Shown: positions 36,501-47,496 of the stretch, piece by piece
How the letters are laid out: each line of letters starts with the position of its first letter
Position numbering within the stretch: position 1 is the stretch's first letter
Source of the DNA: Marasmius tenuissimus
Lineage: Eukaryota; Basidiomycota; Agaricomycetes; Agaricales; Marasmiaceae
Length of the DNA: 64,000 nucleotides
Direction of reading: 5' to 3'
NCBI GenBank assembly: GCA_029532415.1
Contig: JAQOTA010000050.1
Coordinates: 3,162,001 to 3,226,000 of the forward strand
Notes under the pieces: generated by a model
What the model saw: the letters and a program-made list of their open reading frames with translations, nothing else
Told to the model about the DNA's origin: nothing
Databases searched by the model: none
Program-made: the position numbers and the translations under genes

Positions 36501-38644
36501 CTTGGTCGTACCCCGTGACTGAAAGATTTCAAAATAGCGAAAGAACGCGTTCTGCTCACTCAGACGGAGCGAGGTATGTGCTTAGGTTTCTCCTTCGTGA
36601 GGTAGTACTGTGACTAACGCAGTCGCGCTAGTTCTCGAGGGACGTGCTGAAGCAAGATTTTAGGACTGGTTTGAAAGATTTGGATGGTAACCCACCTCAA
36701 CCCATGTCTGGATCGATTTGTCTCATGGTTCTCCGAACAGATGCTGCAGCTGAAGAGCGCGATCCTGATAACTTCGACCCGTCTAAGAAGCTCAGAGGTA
36801 CGTTACCTGGAAAACAAGTCACGGCAATTCCATCCAACACGTTTATAGACTACGACAAGATCGACCTTCCTGTCTTCACATGCTCTAGTCGAGACTACGT
36901 GAGGCTCAACAGTACGTATCATTCACGGTTCGTAGAGCTTGAAACTCACCGTACTTACACGCGCACCACAGAGCAGGTCAAAGGGGATGGAGAGCCGACA
37001 TGTTTCTCAAGGGCTGAAGATACGGGCATTCCGGACTTGCAAAAGTGGTGCCACACTCTGACCTCAACCTCTCGAGGGCGCACGGCCAGAGTCTTCCTAC
37101 ACCAATTGAAGACGTGAGCACGATTTTTTCTTCCAGAGCTGCCAGCAAATAACAAGATTCCGTCCTGATTCTCAGCTTTTCCAACTCGATTGTCGGCTAC
37201 ATTCGCGGTATAGGAGAAGTCACTCCAGCTGACCGAGGTCCTATCGTCACCCCCCCCCCCCTTATCCTCCCTTACTGACGTGCATTTCTATAGATTCACT
37301 TCGGCAACAATGGGAATCGAAATGGCCGGGCAGCAAAGCGATGGAAGCTGCTGCAATGTGGCAGTATACCTTGGAGGACGATCCCTTCACGATCAAGCCC
37401 GAGCGGCAAGAATTGGGCAACGGTGTCGCTCCTCGTTTGGCTAAGGTGCGCTCCCGCCCGACGCGAGCCTTCTTCGTTTTGACCTTCTTTTGCCGCAGGA
37501 ATTCATCAGTGTCATTGACAAGTGCGTCGAAGAACTACAAGGTAAGTTCAAGGATGGTCTAGAGGGCAAGTGTCGCACCGGGGCGGAATTGGTGAGCCTT
37601 GCAACTGTTCTTTCTCCCCGCAACTGGTTCCTGACACTCTCGAAAGGCTGCCTCTTCCGCGGTCGCGACGGTTGACGAGTTCGCTGCGTCGATGCACTGG
37701 GGCACATATCGTGCAACCCTTCGTCGCCTCGGTTCCTTCCGCCGTGACCTTAACATCGAGCTCTTGGCTCCGTTCACACGAAACATCGCTTCCGCCTGGA
37801 GCAAGGTCTTCGAGTCTGACCTCTTTGGTCCCTTTGAAGCGTCCGCCATCAAAGCTATCAACAGCCTTCTCAACGACGTCGAAGAGAGTGCTGCTCTCGG
37901 ACTCAAAGATCGGGTCAAAATTCAGGGGGAAATGTGTGTGCAGGTATGGGCCACAGTATAAAAACGAGGCGTAAACACTCGACTAAACTGATTGTATTCT
38001 AGGATGCCAAAGTTGCGTTGACGAACAGCATCAACGTTGTGAAAGAGACGATGAATGAACAACAGAAAGAGATTTCAAGGTGAACCGATGTCACTTTCTG
38101 TGTGCGGATACAGATAGCTAATGGCCTTTACAGGCTGCTTGCCCCGCACGTCCAGACTGCCCTTGCGAGTGGGTACGAAGAAGCTTTAGAATTTAGAGGC
38201 ACTGGCTCCGTGAGGCGTCAGAAAGTGCGTGAGATTGGATCGCCCTGTTCGATACACCTGATTGACCTTTGACACCAGGATTTCTTCCACAAACACGTTG
38301 ATGACTGCAAACACGAAGTCTTTGAGGACGGCGTTGACACCGTCATGGAGCGTCTTGAACAAGCTGCCGAAGCGGTCGGAAAGGCACTTGAGGAACGCTT
38401 TGAGGAGCTCGCCGTCAAAGTAAGGAAGCGCCTCCCTCCTTCGGATTTTGTCCTTCCTGACTCGAGACTGTAGATCGAGGTTGACTTGTCGGTACTCTGG
38501 GAAAGTGTTTCCACCCACGATCCTCAGCAAGTGCTTGCCCGGTCCCAGATGGTCGACCTAGCCTCTGAAGTTCTCAAGGAGATCAGCCTATGGAACGAGG
38601 CAGAGCGCACGGCGAACACAATCGACGTTGACATGAGCGACTAA
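33575..38644 (+). CDS. Dynamin-like GTPase with acidic coiled-coil insert
   Basis: Dynamin-superfamily GTPase resembling animal SLIP-GC; probably a self-assembling NTPase, site of action unknown. After a disordered leader (from about 33720) comes the G domain: G1 GATGAGKSSILNAVL (34380-34420), switch-like CTAVVTEISYHDKS, G3 VDLPGVADANAARNN, G4 FIASKTDDIS. Then a coiled-coil region with a basic KRKNKRGGKKGSPKRRR patch and a long Asp/Ser run (about 36160-36310), LPVFTCSSRDYVRL, and a helical stalk to the stop at 38642-38644. Some 18 or more introns. Exons 35545-35547 (TGG) and 35614-35620 (ACGGGAA) are micro-exons. The first ATG is unclear: the frame through 33735 has no ATG, so an upstream exon (perhaps 33575) is needed. 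All GTPase motifs are intact. Confidence 0.82.
35495..35678 (+). other. Micro-exon cluster in plus-strand GTPase
   Basis: Introns 35495-35544, 35548-35613 and 35621-35678 leave exons of 3 nt (TGG) and 7 nt (ACGGGAA). Together they turn QLM...NYDD into QLMMDGNYDDHTITFIASK. Skipping the 3-nt exon also keeps the frame and changes Met-Asp to Asn. Confidence 0.65.
37250..37261 (+). repeat. Run of twelve C in an intron
   Basis: A homopolymer of 12 cytosines lies in an intron of the GTPase gene (between GTC.. at about 37240 and the acceptor near 37293). It is a likely place for sequencing or replication length errors but not coding. Confidence 0.7.
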
Positions 38645-38930
38645 CCACCGAAATCCGTTTGCTCAACTTCTTGCTTGCGTAGATGTTACACTATGCCCTC
38701 CTATAACTTGTTTATTCACTTTTTATACCCCTCTGTTGTGTGGTTGTACACTAACATACTTTCTTGTGTAAGTACCCGTATTCACTCACGTAGTTCGACT
38801 ACTCTAGCATCTCTTCTGTAGATAAAGTGTACCATTTACAATATTTGACTTCATTTCTGCCCTCAACTTGTTGTGTGAACTCGACTTGGCGCGCGTCGCG
38901 TAACATTCACGCTCCTTCATCTTCACCCCA

Positions 38931-40298
38931 ATGTCCTCCGAAGCTTCTTCATCACAACCTACATTCAACACCAACGAAAGATGCCTCTGTTTTCACGGCC
39001 CGCTCATCTACGAAGCCAAAATCCTCAAACAAAAGAAATTCGATGGCGAAAAAGATGCAGGCCCAGGTGGAATCGTCGGGCAACACTACTTTGTTCATTA
39101 CAAAGGATGGAAACAAACGTATGCTCAGGCCTTGTTCCTTTCTTCCTATTCAATCAAATAACCCCATGCGAATTCTAGTTGGGACGAATGGGTACCCCCA
39201 GACCGTCTTTTGAAGTTTGACGAGGCCAACATTGCAAAGCAAAAGTCGCTACAGCAGCAGGCGTTGGCGGCCAACGCCGCTACGGCCGCGAAATCTCAGA
39301 AATGTAGGCTTGTACTCTGACTTTCATTTCGATGTCTGAATACCTATAGCTGGAGCAGCTGGAGGCCGTGAACGAGATAATGTTGCCAGTGTTGGAACGA
39401 GAGCTGGGACGCGGAAGGACGCTTCTCGAGGGACGAAGAGGGCAAGGGAAGACGTGCGTTCACAAAATTCTCTCGTTGTCAGACCTCACCAACTGACATT
39501 GTGAGGACAGGACGAGAATACTCGACGGAATGAGATGAAATTGACGGTCCCAGAGACTCTCAAAGTGATGCTCGTCGACGACTGGGAGGCTGTCACGAAA
39601 AACAACCAAGTACGGCGCTCCAATGCTTCTACTTTGGTCGAGAAATGCTGATTATTTGATCTTTTTCCATAGCTCGTTACTCTTCCTCGGTCTCCGACAG
39701 TTGAAGAATTGCTCAAACAGTTCGAAGAGCACGTCAAGGCTACAAAACCTCCCAAGTAAGGCGTCTGTCTCAACCTCATTTCACGTCAGGCTGACCACTT
39801 GGTTCACAAGTCTTCGAGATCCCGAATTGCTAGCGAACACGGTTGTAGCTGGTCTTCAAATCTACTTTGACCGCTCGTGTGGAATGAGTCTGTTGTACCG
39901 CTTCGAACGACCGCAATACGCGTCTGTCCGCAAGCAGTATATAACGGGTCCGACAGTGATTGTCGGCGAGGAGAAGGAGATGTGTGAGGTTTACGGGGCA
40001 GAGCATTTATTGAGGATGTTGGGTACATATTTTCGGTATCCTCACTCCACTGTGAAATATTTGCTAACCGAAGTAATAGTCTCGCTCCCCCAAATGATCG
40101 CAAATTCATCTATGGACCCCGAATCTGTTGGTATAATACGAGACTATGTAAATGAGCTGTTCAAGTAAGTCCGGTCAGCTTTTCTATTGAACATGGCTGA
40201 CATTCATTGGAAGATATATGGAAGCAGAAAAGGATCGGATATTCCAGAGGGAATACGAGACTGCCAGTGTACCCTATCAGAATATCGCTAGATCATGA
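38931..40298 (+). CDS. EAF3: Chromodomain MRG-family protein EAF3
   Basis: Subunit shared by the NuA4 acetyltransferase and Rpd3S deacetylase complexes; its chromodomain binds methylated H3K36. The N-terminal chromodomain reads [29 protein letters not shown] and, over an intron, [14 protein letters not shown], with the aromatic cage residues in place. A low-complexity linker ([18 protein letters not shown]) leads to the MRG domain: [79 protein letters not shown] and a last helix with [17 protein letters not shown]. The stop is at 40296-40298. About seven exons. Confidence 0.92.
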
Positions 40299-40634
40299 TG
40301 CTGGACCTATTGTCTTTGTTTTCTTGTACCATCGTGGTCATTGTATCATTACATTCACACTCCCTTGAGCCGTACTAAGGATTTGACACGTACGCAGTAT
40401 AGGCACAATTACATTCGGTGGGTAGACTCGAGCGACTGGTTAACCTAGCTATAGCCTATAAGAAGAACAACAGGGAAGATATATGTACAACAGGGAAAGA
40501 GCGACATACAATGAAGCAAGAAACGGAGCAAGTGGTCATAAAAATTCCAACAGCACAGGTCGTAAAAAAGAGATAAGATAGTTCCGGTTAAAGATATGTT
40601 TTTCGCCTCGGCTAGACCGAGGGTTTCAGAGGCC
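40299..40634. other. Gap between convergent EAF3 and His-rich genes
   Basis: Only 3' flanks are expected here. I see no gene or repeat. Confidence 0.5.
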
Positions 40635-41188
40635 TCAGTAACGAACGACCCTCCTGCCACGTCGATCGACCTCCTGGCCCGTATGGGCATCCACAAAGAC
40701 GCGTCTTCGAGATCGACCAAGGAACCCCCAAGAGCTATTTCGTCCTTTCACTTTGTAGTGTGAAGAGTGGTGCCGACGTTTGCCAAAGCCAAAGAAATGA
40801 CGGATTCGTTCGCCCAGCGTAGGCCGATGATGGTGGTGACTATGATGACCGTGGCCGTGACTGCTTCCATGGTGGTGTCGTCGGGATGAGGAGGAACCGT
40901 GGTGATGATGATGATGGCCACTCGAGCTGGGAATGTACTGAGGAGAGAGAGAAAAAACTCAGGCGAACCGCCTCAAGTCAAACAAAAAGAGCTGCTCACC
41001 GTCGTTGGGACTACATGATGATGCCCATGAGAACTCCCGTGGGTCGGGACGTACATAACTCCTCCTCCTCCACTGTACGAATGAGAAGGAACATGATGAG
41101 ATCGATGGCTAGAAGTGTAGACCACAGGCTGCGCGTGCGAGTGGTGAGAATAGTGAGTTCCTTGAGTGGGATAGTAGCTGGGAGACAT
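40635..41188 (-). CDS. Small His/Ser-rich basic protein
   Basis: Two exons: start ATG 41188-41186, intron donor GTGAGC after VVPTT, then YIPSSSG to the stop at 40635-40637. The N-terminal half is Tyr/Ser/His/Gly-rich (MSPSYYPTQGTHYSHHSHAQ). The second exon has His clusters (GHHHHHHGSSSSRRHHHGSS) and ends in an ordered basic tail, PTLGERIRHFFGFGKRRHHS, then RRVFVDAHTGQEVDRRGRRV. The tail resembles small proteins common in agaricomycetes, of unknown function. His clusters could bind metal, but nothing shows this directly. Confidence 0.7.
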
Positions 41189-41477
41189 TGAAGTTCAAGT
41201 TGCGGATTGACTTGATGTTGTCATGATTGGGGCCGTTTTTATAGGACCAGGGACCGGGCCTAAAACACAAGTCCGCGTTGACTCCTCCGAATCGGTCTTA
41301 ACAGCAACCTCTTTACTCATTCGGTCATAGGCTTCATTCTTCTGTAAGGTAACAGACTTATATGGATCGTACAATTCTATGCCGGCGGCGTATTACAGCA
41401 ATACGGATCGATATGAGACGGTTCGTTGTAACGTGGGTTAGCTTGTCGCGTCATGTTACCGGGGCCACTATCAGAGT

Positions 41478-42719
41478 CTACTCCATATCGTGAAAGTCCC
41501 CTTCATCCAAGTCAGTCGGCTGTGGTGCGGGCAATCAGCATAAAGAGTCCGATATGACCTTGATACAAAGACATACTTCTTTGGGTTCTTCATCTTCTCC
41601 ATATTGCATCGTGTAGTCGATGTGGCTTACGACCGTCTCCAAAGAGTCAGTGTTGGACAGGTCAAGTGGTAAGAACGAGACTAGTGGGTGGTCCTCAATC
41701 TGGCAAGGGCCCAATGTCATCCGGACAGTTCGCGGGAGCGTAAGAAATGAACTCACCAGTTGCACGATGGCCTGGTTGAGCGCATGAAAGCGGGGATTCG
41801 GCGCCTCGGACTCGTCACCATGGGGTACTGCGAGCAGAAGTGGGTCAGGATCGAGATATCTATTAACATTAAATATCAACCTGTGAAGCCAGATTCATTC
41901 GATAGAAAACATGGAAGGGCCGCACCTGGCAATATTCTTTCGCCGCCGTAGACCGTTTCTGGCGCCTCCAGCAGGATCGTCTGGGTTGGGTGTTACAAGA
42001 TCCATCTTGGACATGATGTTGATCCATGGAACTTCAAGGTTGACCATCGCGGACATTGCAGACAGCACGCCACTGCAGGAAATGAACTTCTCCATCACAA
42101 ATCGAGGGACGATCGAACAAGGGTGCATACACACCTGAAGAACTTATATTTATCCTCCATGAACTGTGATTCGACAAGGTAGACCGCGCACGTCCGGATT
42201 CCTAATCTCTGTAGGTTTTGGACGAGTTTCGGTAGGAACGGATGGTGCGAGTACAGTTCGATTTGGCCTAGGGTTAGGCCGCCGTCAACCCCCGAGGGGA
42301 GAAGTTCAACGATCGAGTAGCTTACCCGGACAGTCAATGATAAGATAGTCGTCTTCATATCCTCCGAGTTCTTCTTCCAGCCAGTCCATATTCTGCAAGA
42401 GGTACCTGACACACTACGAGTGAGTCAAAACCACCCCCAAAACCGGAAAACAACGTTTCAAGAGTCCACTTACTCACTCAAAGCAATAGACCAGTCCACC
42501 ATTGGGACCATACCCAAGTTCATTCATCGCGTCGTCGAGACTGATTAGATCCTTGATGTCTATAGCAGGTTCATACTCGAAACTTGCAGGATCGGCCGCA
42601 GGATCGAGGTTGACGAGATGGCCCGTTCGTTTTAACGTGTTCAAATGCGTTATGAACGATTTTGAGAATGTCGATTTTCCAGCACCTGCAGGGCCAGTGA
42701 CGAGAACGGCGTAGCGCAT
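41478..42719 (-). CDS. GPN3: GPN-loop GTPase 3
   Basis: Small GTPase that works with GPN1 in assembly and nuclear import of RNA polymerase II. It begins [20 protein letters not shown] with the P-loop directly at the N-terminus, as usual. The defining Gly-Pro-Asn loop is in [15 protein letters not shown]. Further parts: [20 protein letters not shown] then [32 protein letters not shown] with the nucleotide-specificity segment, and the ending [16 protein letters not shown] plus [13 protein letters not shown]. The stop is at 41478-41480. Seven or so exons. It shares a 112 bp promoter with the PYM gene. Confidence 0.93.
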
Positions 42720-42831
42720 TCTGAGCCCACTCAGGTAAAAGAAAAAGACGAATTGGCGGGAGGGAAAGAAGAAAGACGCTTACATAAATCGACCACACCG
42801 CACTTTTGCTTTAACCTCCATCCCGATTCCC

Positions 42832-43392
42832 ATGTCCTTACCACCGATTGACCCATCCAAGACCAATGCTGGGATTGTCCTCGACCCACAGAGTCTTGAC
42901 CGTGTTGTACCAGAATCCAGACGTGCAGATGGCTCGTGCGTTTCATAGTCACATATGTAGACTCAAATCCTCGTACTCAACCCTCGCTAAATCAGTGTTC
43001 GCAAAGAAATAAGGATCCGACCAGGATTCACTCCTCAGGAGGACGTGAAGAGGTTTCGTGGGACCAGACAGGCGCAAATGGATGCGAACGCGCTTCCTAA
43101 AGGTCATATCGTCGGATGGGCACCTCCCACAAACAAGGAGGCCGAGAGTAACAAACCCTTGAGCAAGAGTGCGAAGAAGAACGCCAAAAGAAAAGAGAAG
43201 AGGGACGAGAAGAAGACTGCTGTTATTAAAGACAGTTGGGAGGACGATGACGAGGACGATGCTGCAGCAAAGAAGACCGAGTCGAAGAAGAAATCAACAG
43301 AGGCCACTACCGAACCAGAACCTCAGTCGAAACAAACAGATCCAGACTCATTAGCCTCGGATCTGAAAGAGCTGAAAGTCGAGGAACGTTAA
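42832..43392 (+). CDS. PYM, partner of Y14-Mago (exon-junction complex recycling)
   Basis: Cytoplasmic protein that removes the exon-junction complex from mRNA by binding the Mago-Y14 dimer at the ribosome. Two exons, 42832-42935 and 42996-43392, give 166 residues. The N-terminal Mago-binding motif is GIVLDPQSLDRVVPESRRAD then GSVRKEIRIRPGFTPQEDVK, RFRG. The middle is basic (KSAKKNAKRKEKRDEKK) and the C-terminal part acidic, ending DSLASDLKELKVEER, the conserved ribosome-contact helix region. Length and layout fit the family. The presence of PYM fits a genome this rich in introns. Confidence 0.9.
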
Positions 43393-43573
43393 ATAGGTGG
43401 TCGTTGTGGGCGAGGGTGCGTGTAATCCATCTAATAACAAAGCGCTTATAATCAAGATACATGTACGATAGATTATTCGGTGTGTACATAGATAGATCCT
43501 TGCATCTATAGTTGGGACCTTGGTTACAATAAACATCTTCTGGGTATCATTCGCAGAGAGGAGATATTTGAGT

Positions 43574-44770
43574 TCAGGTCACCCATTCCATCTTCTCGAG
43601 GCCTTCGGCAGCGGGCTGCGAGACGTCCTTTGGTGTCAATGGAGTGGCGACGATTGGTGGAGGTGGGGGTGGTGGCTTTGGTCGGAGTTCCATACCAATT
43701 ATGATCATCGAGGCGAATGCGAACAGGCCAACTGAGCCCATGTTAAGACCATGCACAATTGGTAAGACAAGCTTGAGTACTCACGAACGGCACGCCTCAT
43801 GTTATCCCACTTGACAATCTCTAGCTCTGTACGAAGATCGCTGATACTAACGATGGATTTGTTCAAGAGATCCTGCAATAACACGTCGAGACACATATCT
43901 GCAGAGTACAACGATCAACACGAACCTCGACGTAAATGTCTTGTCGCTTGAACTCATCCTTCGTTTCGTTCTTTCGACTGTCTAATTCCATCTGAATCCT
44001 AGAGGTGTAACACAATGAGTCGGTCCAGGCAATAGAAACAAGTGGAGTGCTCACTCGTGCTTCAAAGTTGCTATATCCTCCTTCATCTTCTGATCTAACC
44101 GGTCCAGATCCCGTCGAAGAGCAGTCGTAGCAGCAGTCACAGCAGCAGAGTCGTTCTTCGTAGTGAGAGTCATTTCCGCCCTAAGTTCTGACAGGGCAGC
44201 ACGAAATAGATACGCTTGCTACAAATCCAAGACTTGTAAGGAGAAAAAAAGTGAATGTTGACGGAGGAAACGAACATTGTCAAGATCCTTCATGGTGAGC
44301 CCATCTCGTCTAACCCTATTCACGCGATCGGTGAGCAATGCTCGAGTTGCACGCATCAAATTACGAGCAACTGGTGTGGGGAAGCTCTTCTCCAACGCCG
44401 CGAAGAAAGAGTGGGTGTGAAAGGGTGGCCTTGAGTAAATAGGTGGCCCTTGTGCTGGTCTCGGTATTGGCAAGTTGGATGTTGCGATTTCGGAGCTGTC
44501 GGAAGGCAGTGGGGGGTCGTCGGTATGGTCTGAGCCCGAGCTAGATGATGAGCTCGAGGTCGAAGTCGAGCTTGGCGATGAATCCGACGGTCTGGTCTTC
44601 GGATCCATGGGATGTGCAAGGTGAACGGAATGTCCAGGCGGCGGAGGATCCACTATGTTATGTGCATTACGATGGTGTAGTGCAATGATTGAGGTAGGAA
44701 TTACTGAAGGACGGGGTGCCGAATGAAGGTGTAGAGAGCGACAGCATCGTGGTATTTGTCGAATAATCAT
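43574..44770 (-). CDS. Mitochondrial coiled-coil membrane protein, FMP32/MCUR1 (CCDC90, DUF1640) family
   Basis: Inner-membrane protein family linked to cytochrome oxidase assembly in yeast and calcium-uniporter regulation in animals. The start [20 protein letters not shown] at 44770 is a basic presequence, followed by a Ser/Pro-rich linker. The conserved core has [34 protein letters not shown], then a long coiled coil ([49 protein letters not shown] charged helix). A membrane helix near the C-terminus and a Pro-rich tail ([18 protein letters not shown]) end at the stop 43574-43576. The terminal proline tail is longer than usual. Several short introns. Confidence 0.82.
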
Positions 44771-45155
44771 AATCCAGGGAACGGATGGTGGTGGTACTTA
44801 AGAACGAAGTCCAACGACCGCATTTGACTAATCGGTATTGGCGCCCATAGGCGCCCAAATAGACTAAGACTGAAGCAAGAACTTTATTCGTTCGTTGTTC
44901 GTTCGTACTGGTACGCACTCATAACTAATTCTTTTATTCAGCGGCACAGGGTTCACGGATGTTACGAGTAGGGACTATCGGAACGCCCTCTAGATGTCTC
45001 TACTACAAGCCTGTCCTCCAGCCTCTTCCCCGAGTCCCTCTGCTTCCATTGGGCAAGCGAGAACTCCAAGGGAGTCCGAGAGCTAGCACTACGAGAAAGA
45101 TTCACTGGAGTTTCCCTGCCATTTTCGAGTTTTAGCGATGGAAAATTTGTCTTTG
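44771..45155. other. Gap upstream of the FMP32-type gene
   Basis: Holds the promoter of the FMP32-type gene and the 3' end of PET191. I see nothing else. Confidence 0.45.
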
Positions 45156-45491
45156 CTATGACGGGGGATTGGTAGGATTGGTAGATTTGGTGGTTTCTTC
45201 ATCGTAGAATTCAAATTGTGACCCGACAATGTTCCCTCTGAAGCGTTTCCGCATGTCAAGCTAGTGAGAGTTCCGTGCTTGAGCCAATAGCATAGGCGAA
45301 GACAGTATATTACGCACCATTCCACGCTTGCACTCAAATGTCGCCTTCCGAAGTGACTGACATCGTTCCGGAAGCTCGTCTGTGTGTTCCTTGAGGCACT
45401 CGGAAGGAAGTCGCCCTTGCTTGAGGACGCAGTCCGACTGCATTAGACACTCTTTGAGAGCGGCCATAAGGCCTTGGCAAGAGGACGACAT
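45156..45491 (-). CDS. PET191: Cytochrome c oxidase assembly protein PET191 (COA5)
   Basis: Twin CX9C protein of the mitochondrial intermembrane space needed to assemble complex IV. Exon 1 from ATG 45491 encodes MSSSCQGLMAALKECLMQSD, CVLKQGRLPSECLKEH and CQSLRKATFECKRGM; the spaced Cys pairs form the expected disulphide hairpin. The second exon continues LDMRKRFRGN, a stretch diagnostic of Pet191, and ends at 45156-45158. Total length of about 91 residues is typical. It shares a 100 bp promoter with IBA57, another mitochondrial gene. Confidence 0.92.
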
Positions 45492-45591
45492 GGGGGTTGG
45501 AGAGAAACGGCAAACTATCAAGCGCCCCGCAATAAGCGCTCGGAGAACGGGACTAAGCGCGACTCCCGATGTGTTTTAGTAATCCTCCTCG

Positions 45592-46844
45592 ATGTCCTTC
45601 GGACTACCACAAGCTCTGCGAAATCTACTGCACAATGGGCCCTCTATTGCGAGGATCCCCTCTAGATCCGTTACAGCTGTTACCGGCTCCCAAGCAAGCG
45701 AGTTCTTGAACGGAATGCTCGCCTCTTCAGTCCCAGACACTCCGAAACGGCCCTTCTTCTCTGCAATATTGAATGCTCAGGTATGGCTCTTCATCATATA
45801 ACGCACGTTCCAGGTTCAATACCGTATCTTTTAGGGACGCGTACTGTATGACTTGCTCGTCTACTCCGACCAAGACATCAATGGACGGCCAGGCTACCTT
45901 CTAGAGTATGATTCGCGTCCATCCGAGGCTACCCCACTACACGACTTACTCAAGCGTTTCGTTCTTCGCTCCAAAGTGAAAATACGTGATGTTTCCTCGG
46001 AATTTGACGCCTGGGCTGCCTGGCACTCGGAACATACGGAGACGGACTTGAAGAAGGAATGGCGTTTCGCGGAGAGCGGGGCAATTGAACCAGCTTGGCC
46101 TGACTCACACTCGGCGGATCATTGGCCATGGGGACTTGGGGATCGTATTCTGATTGATAGACGCGCTCCGGGGATGGGCAGCAGATATTTGGTGCGCAAG
46201 GGCGATAAACGTACGTGAAGTACAATGCCCCAGAATTCTGAACTCACATCCCATATTTCTAGCACAAATCACGTCTTCATTCGATGAGGTTCCGTCAGAC
46301 ATGTACACCATACATCGTATACTACGTGGGGTACCTGAGGGAATTCACGATATCACTCCTACGACCGCGTTCCCGATGGAATCCAACTTGGACGTTATGG
46401 GGGGTCGTGAGTCTCCTAATTTAGCCTTGCATTCATTGTGTTAACTCGATTGAAGTGGACTTTAGGAAGGGATGCTACGTTGGCCAAGAGCTGACGGTCA
46501 GGACCTATCATAAGGGTGCCGTCCGAAAGCGAATTCTTCCAGTTATGATTAAAAGCCATGGTGGAGACCTCGCAACGACTACCCTCGCCCCAGAACTGGA
46601 CATTAAGGCTTCAGTGCTGCAGTTGCCTTTGACGGAGCAAAAGATTCCACGGCCACGGGGCAACGGCAAGCTGTTAACCTCAATAAACGGTGTCGGACTG
46701 GCGTTGATGCGTTTGGAGCATGTTGCCGGTGCGGAGAAGAAGGAACTAGAGCTCAACATTAGTGCTGGGAGCGAAGGAAGCCCCGAGAAATATTCTATAG
46801 AGCACTGGTGGCCGGATTGGTGGCCACGCGAAAGCAGAGCGTAA
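45592..46844 (+). CDS. IBA57: Mitochondrial iron-sulphur maturation factor IBA57 (CAF17)
   Basis: Folate-binding-fold protein of the mitochondrial matrix that helps build 4Fe-4S clusters for aconitase and radical-SAM enzymes. The N-terminal MSFGLPQALRNLLHNGPSIA leads to VTGSQASEFLNGMLAS and LNAQGRVLYDLLVYSD, as in the family. The signature KGCYVGQELTVRTYHKG is complete, including the Cys. The C-terminal barrel ends HWWPDWWPRESRA. Four exons; introns near 45780-45834, 46212-46262 and 46406-46455. About 370 residues. Confidence 0.9.
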
Positions 46845-46893
46845 TGCAGCCATTGCGAACCAATTCGTTTCACGTTGATTATGAATTCGTCTT

Positions 46894-47358
46894 CTACTTT
46901 GTCTCCACGATGACAGAGGCAAATACAATGGGCTCATCATGGCTCACCGAGCAGTGGATTTTCAAAGCATCGACTGAGGTGGTTGTATTTGAAGAGGGCG
47001 TATAAGTAAGGCAAGGTTTGGAACCATCTTCTCCTTTGCTACGGTATGTAAGCTCCTTCCATGTTGGCTTGAACGTAGGATACAGGGCTTTGTAGGACGC
47101 TTCCTTGACTGCCCACCTAGTACAAATTCAATGAGTACCTTGCAAACTGAAGATGAGGCTAGCCACGTACCTAACAGCCAAAAATCTCGCATTCTCTGTG
47201 CCCTCCGGTGTCTCCGAGCGCGACAACTGCAACTGCCAGTCCGACATCTCTGCCCTGCTAAGAATGCGTGAGGCGAGACGGTGCGCTCCCCGACGTTTAA
47301 AAATTTCGAGAATACGTGTCATCATAACCACGTCGCATCCATGTCCCAGGATAGCCAT
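46894..47358 (-). CDS. 4'-phosphopantetheinyl transferase, AcpS type (mitochondrial PPT2-like)
   Basis: Transfers phosphopantetheine from CoA to the acyl carrier protein of mitochondrial fatty-acid synthesis. Exon 1 from ATG 47358 gives MAILGHGCDVVMMTRILEIF with the Mg-binding Asp. After an intron, RWAVKEASYKALYP carries the catalytic Glu/Lys motif, followed by FKPTWKELTYRSKGEDGSKP. The end is HCSVSHDEPIVFASVIVETK, and the stop is at 46894-46896. Length of about 135 residues is that of free-standing AcpS enzymes. Convergent with IBA57, 49 bases apart, and head-to-head with ELP2. Confidence 0.87.
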
Positions 47359-47496
47359 ATTTCAGACGCTCTCTGCTGATTTCATGGAGGTCGGACGAGC
47401 CGGAGAGGATGCTAGAGGATGGTGGTAAAAGAGTGACCCTGACGCGATTACGCGATCAAAATATCTCACCTTCGAGTCAACTCTAATTTTTCTTCG

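Noticed and set aside
40635..41188. His-codon repeats read as a simple-sequence repeat rather than a gene
   Set aside because: The frame, intron and ordered basic C-terminus are consistent with a real small protein, so the repeat is coding low complexity.
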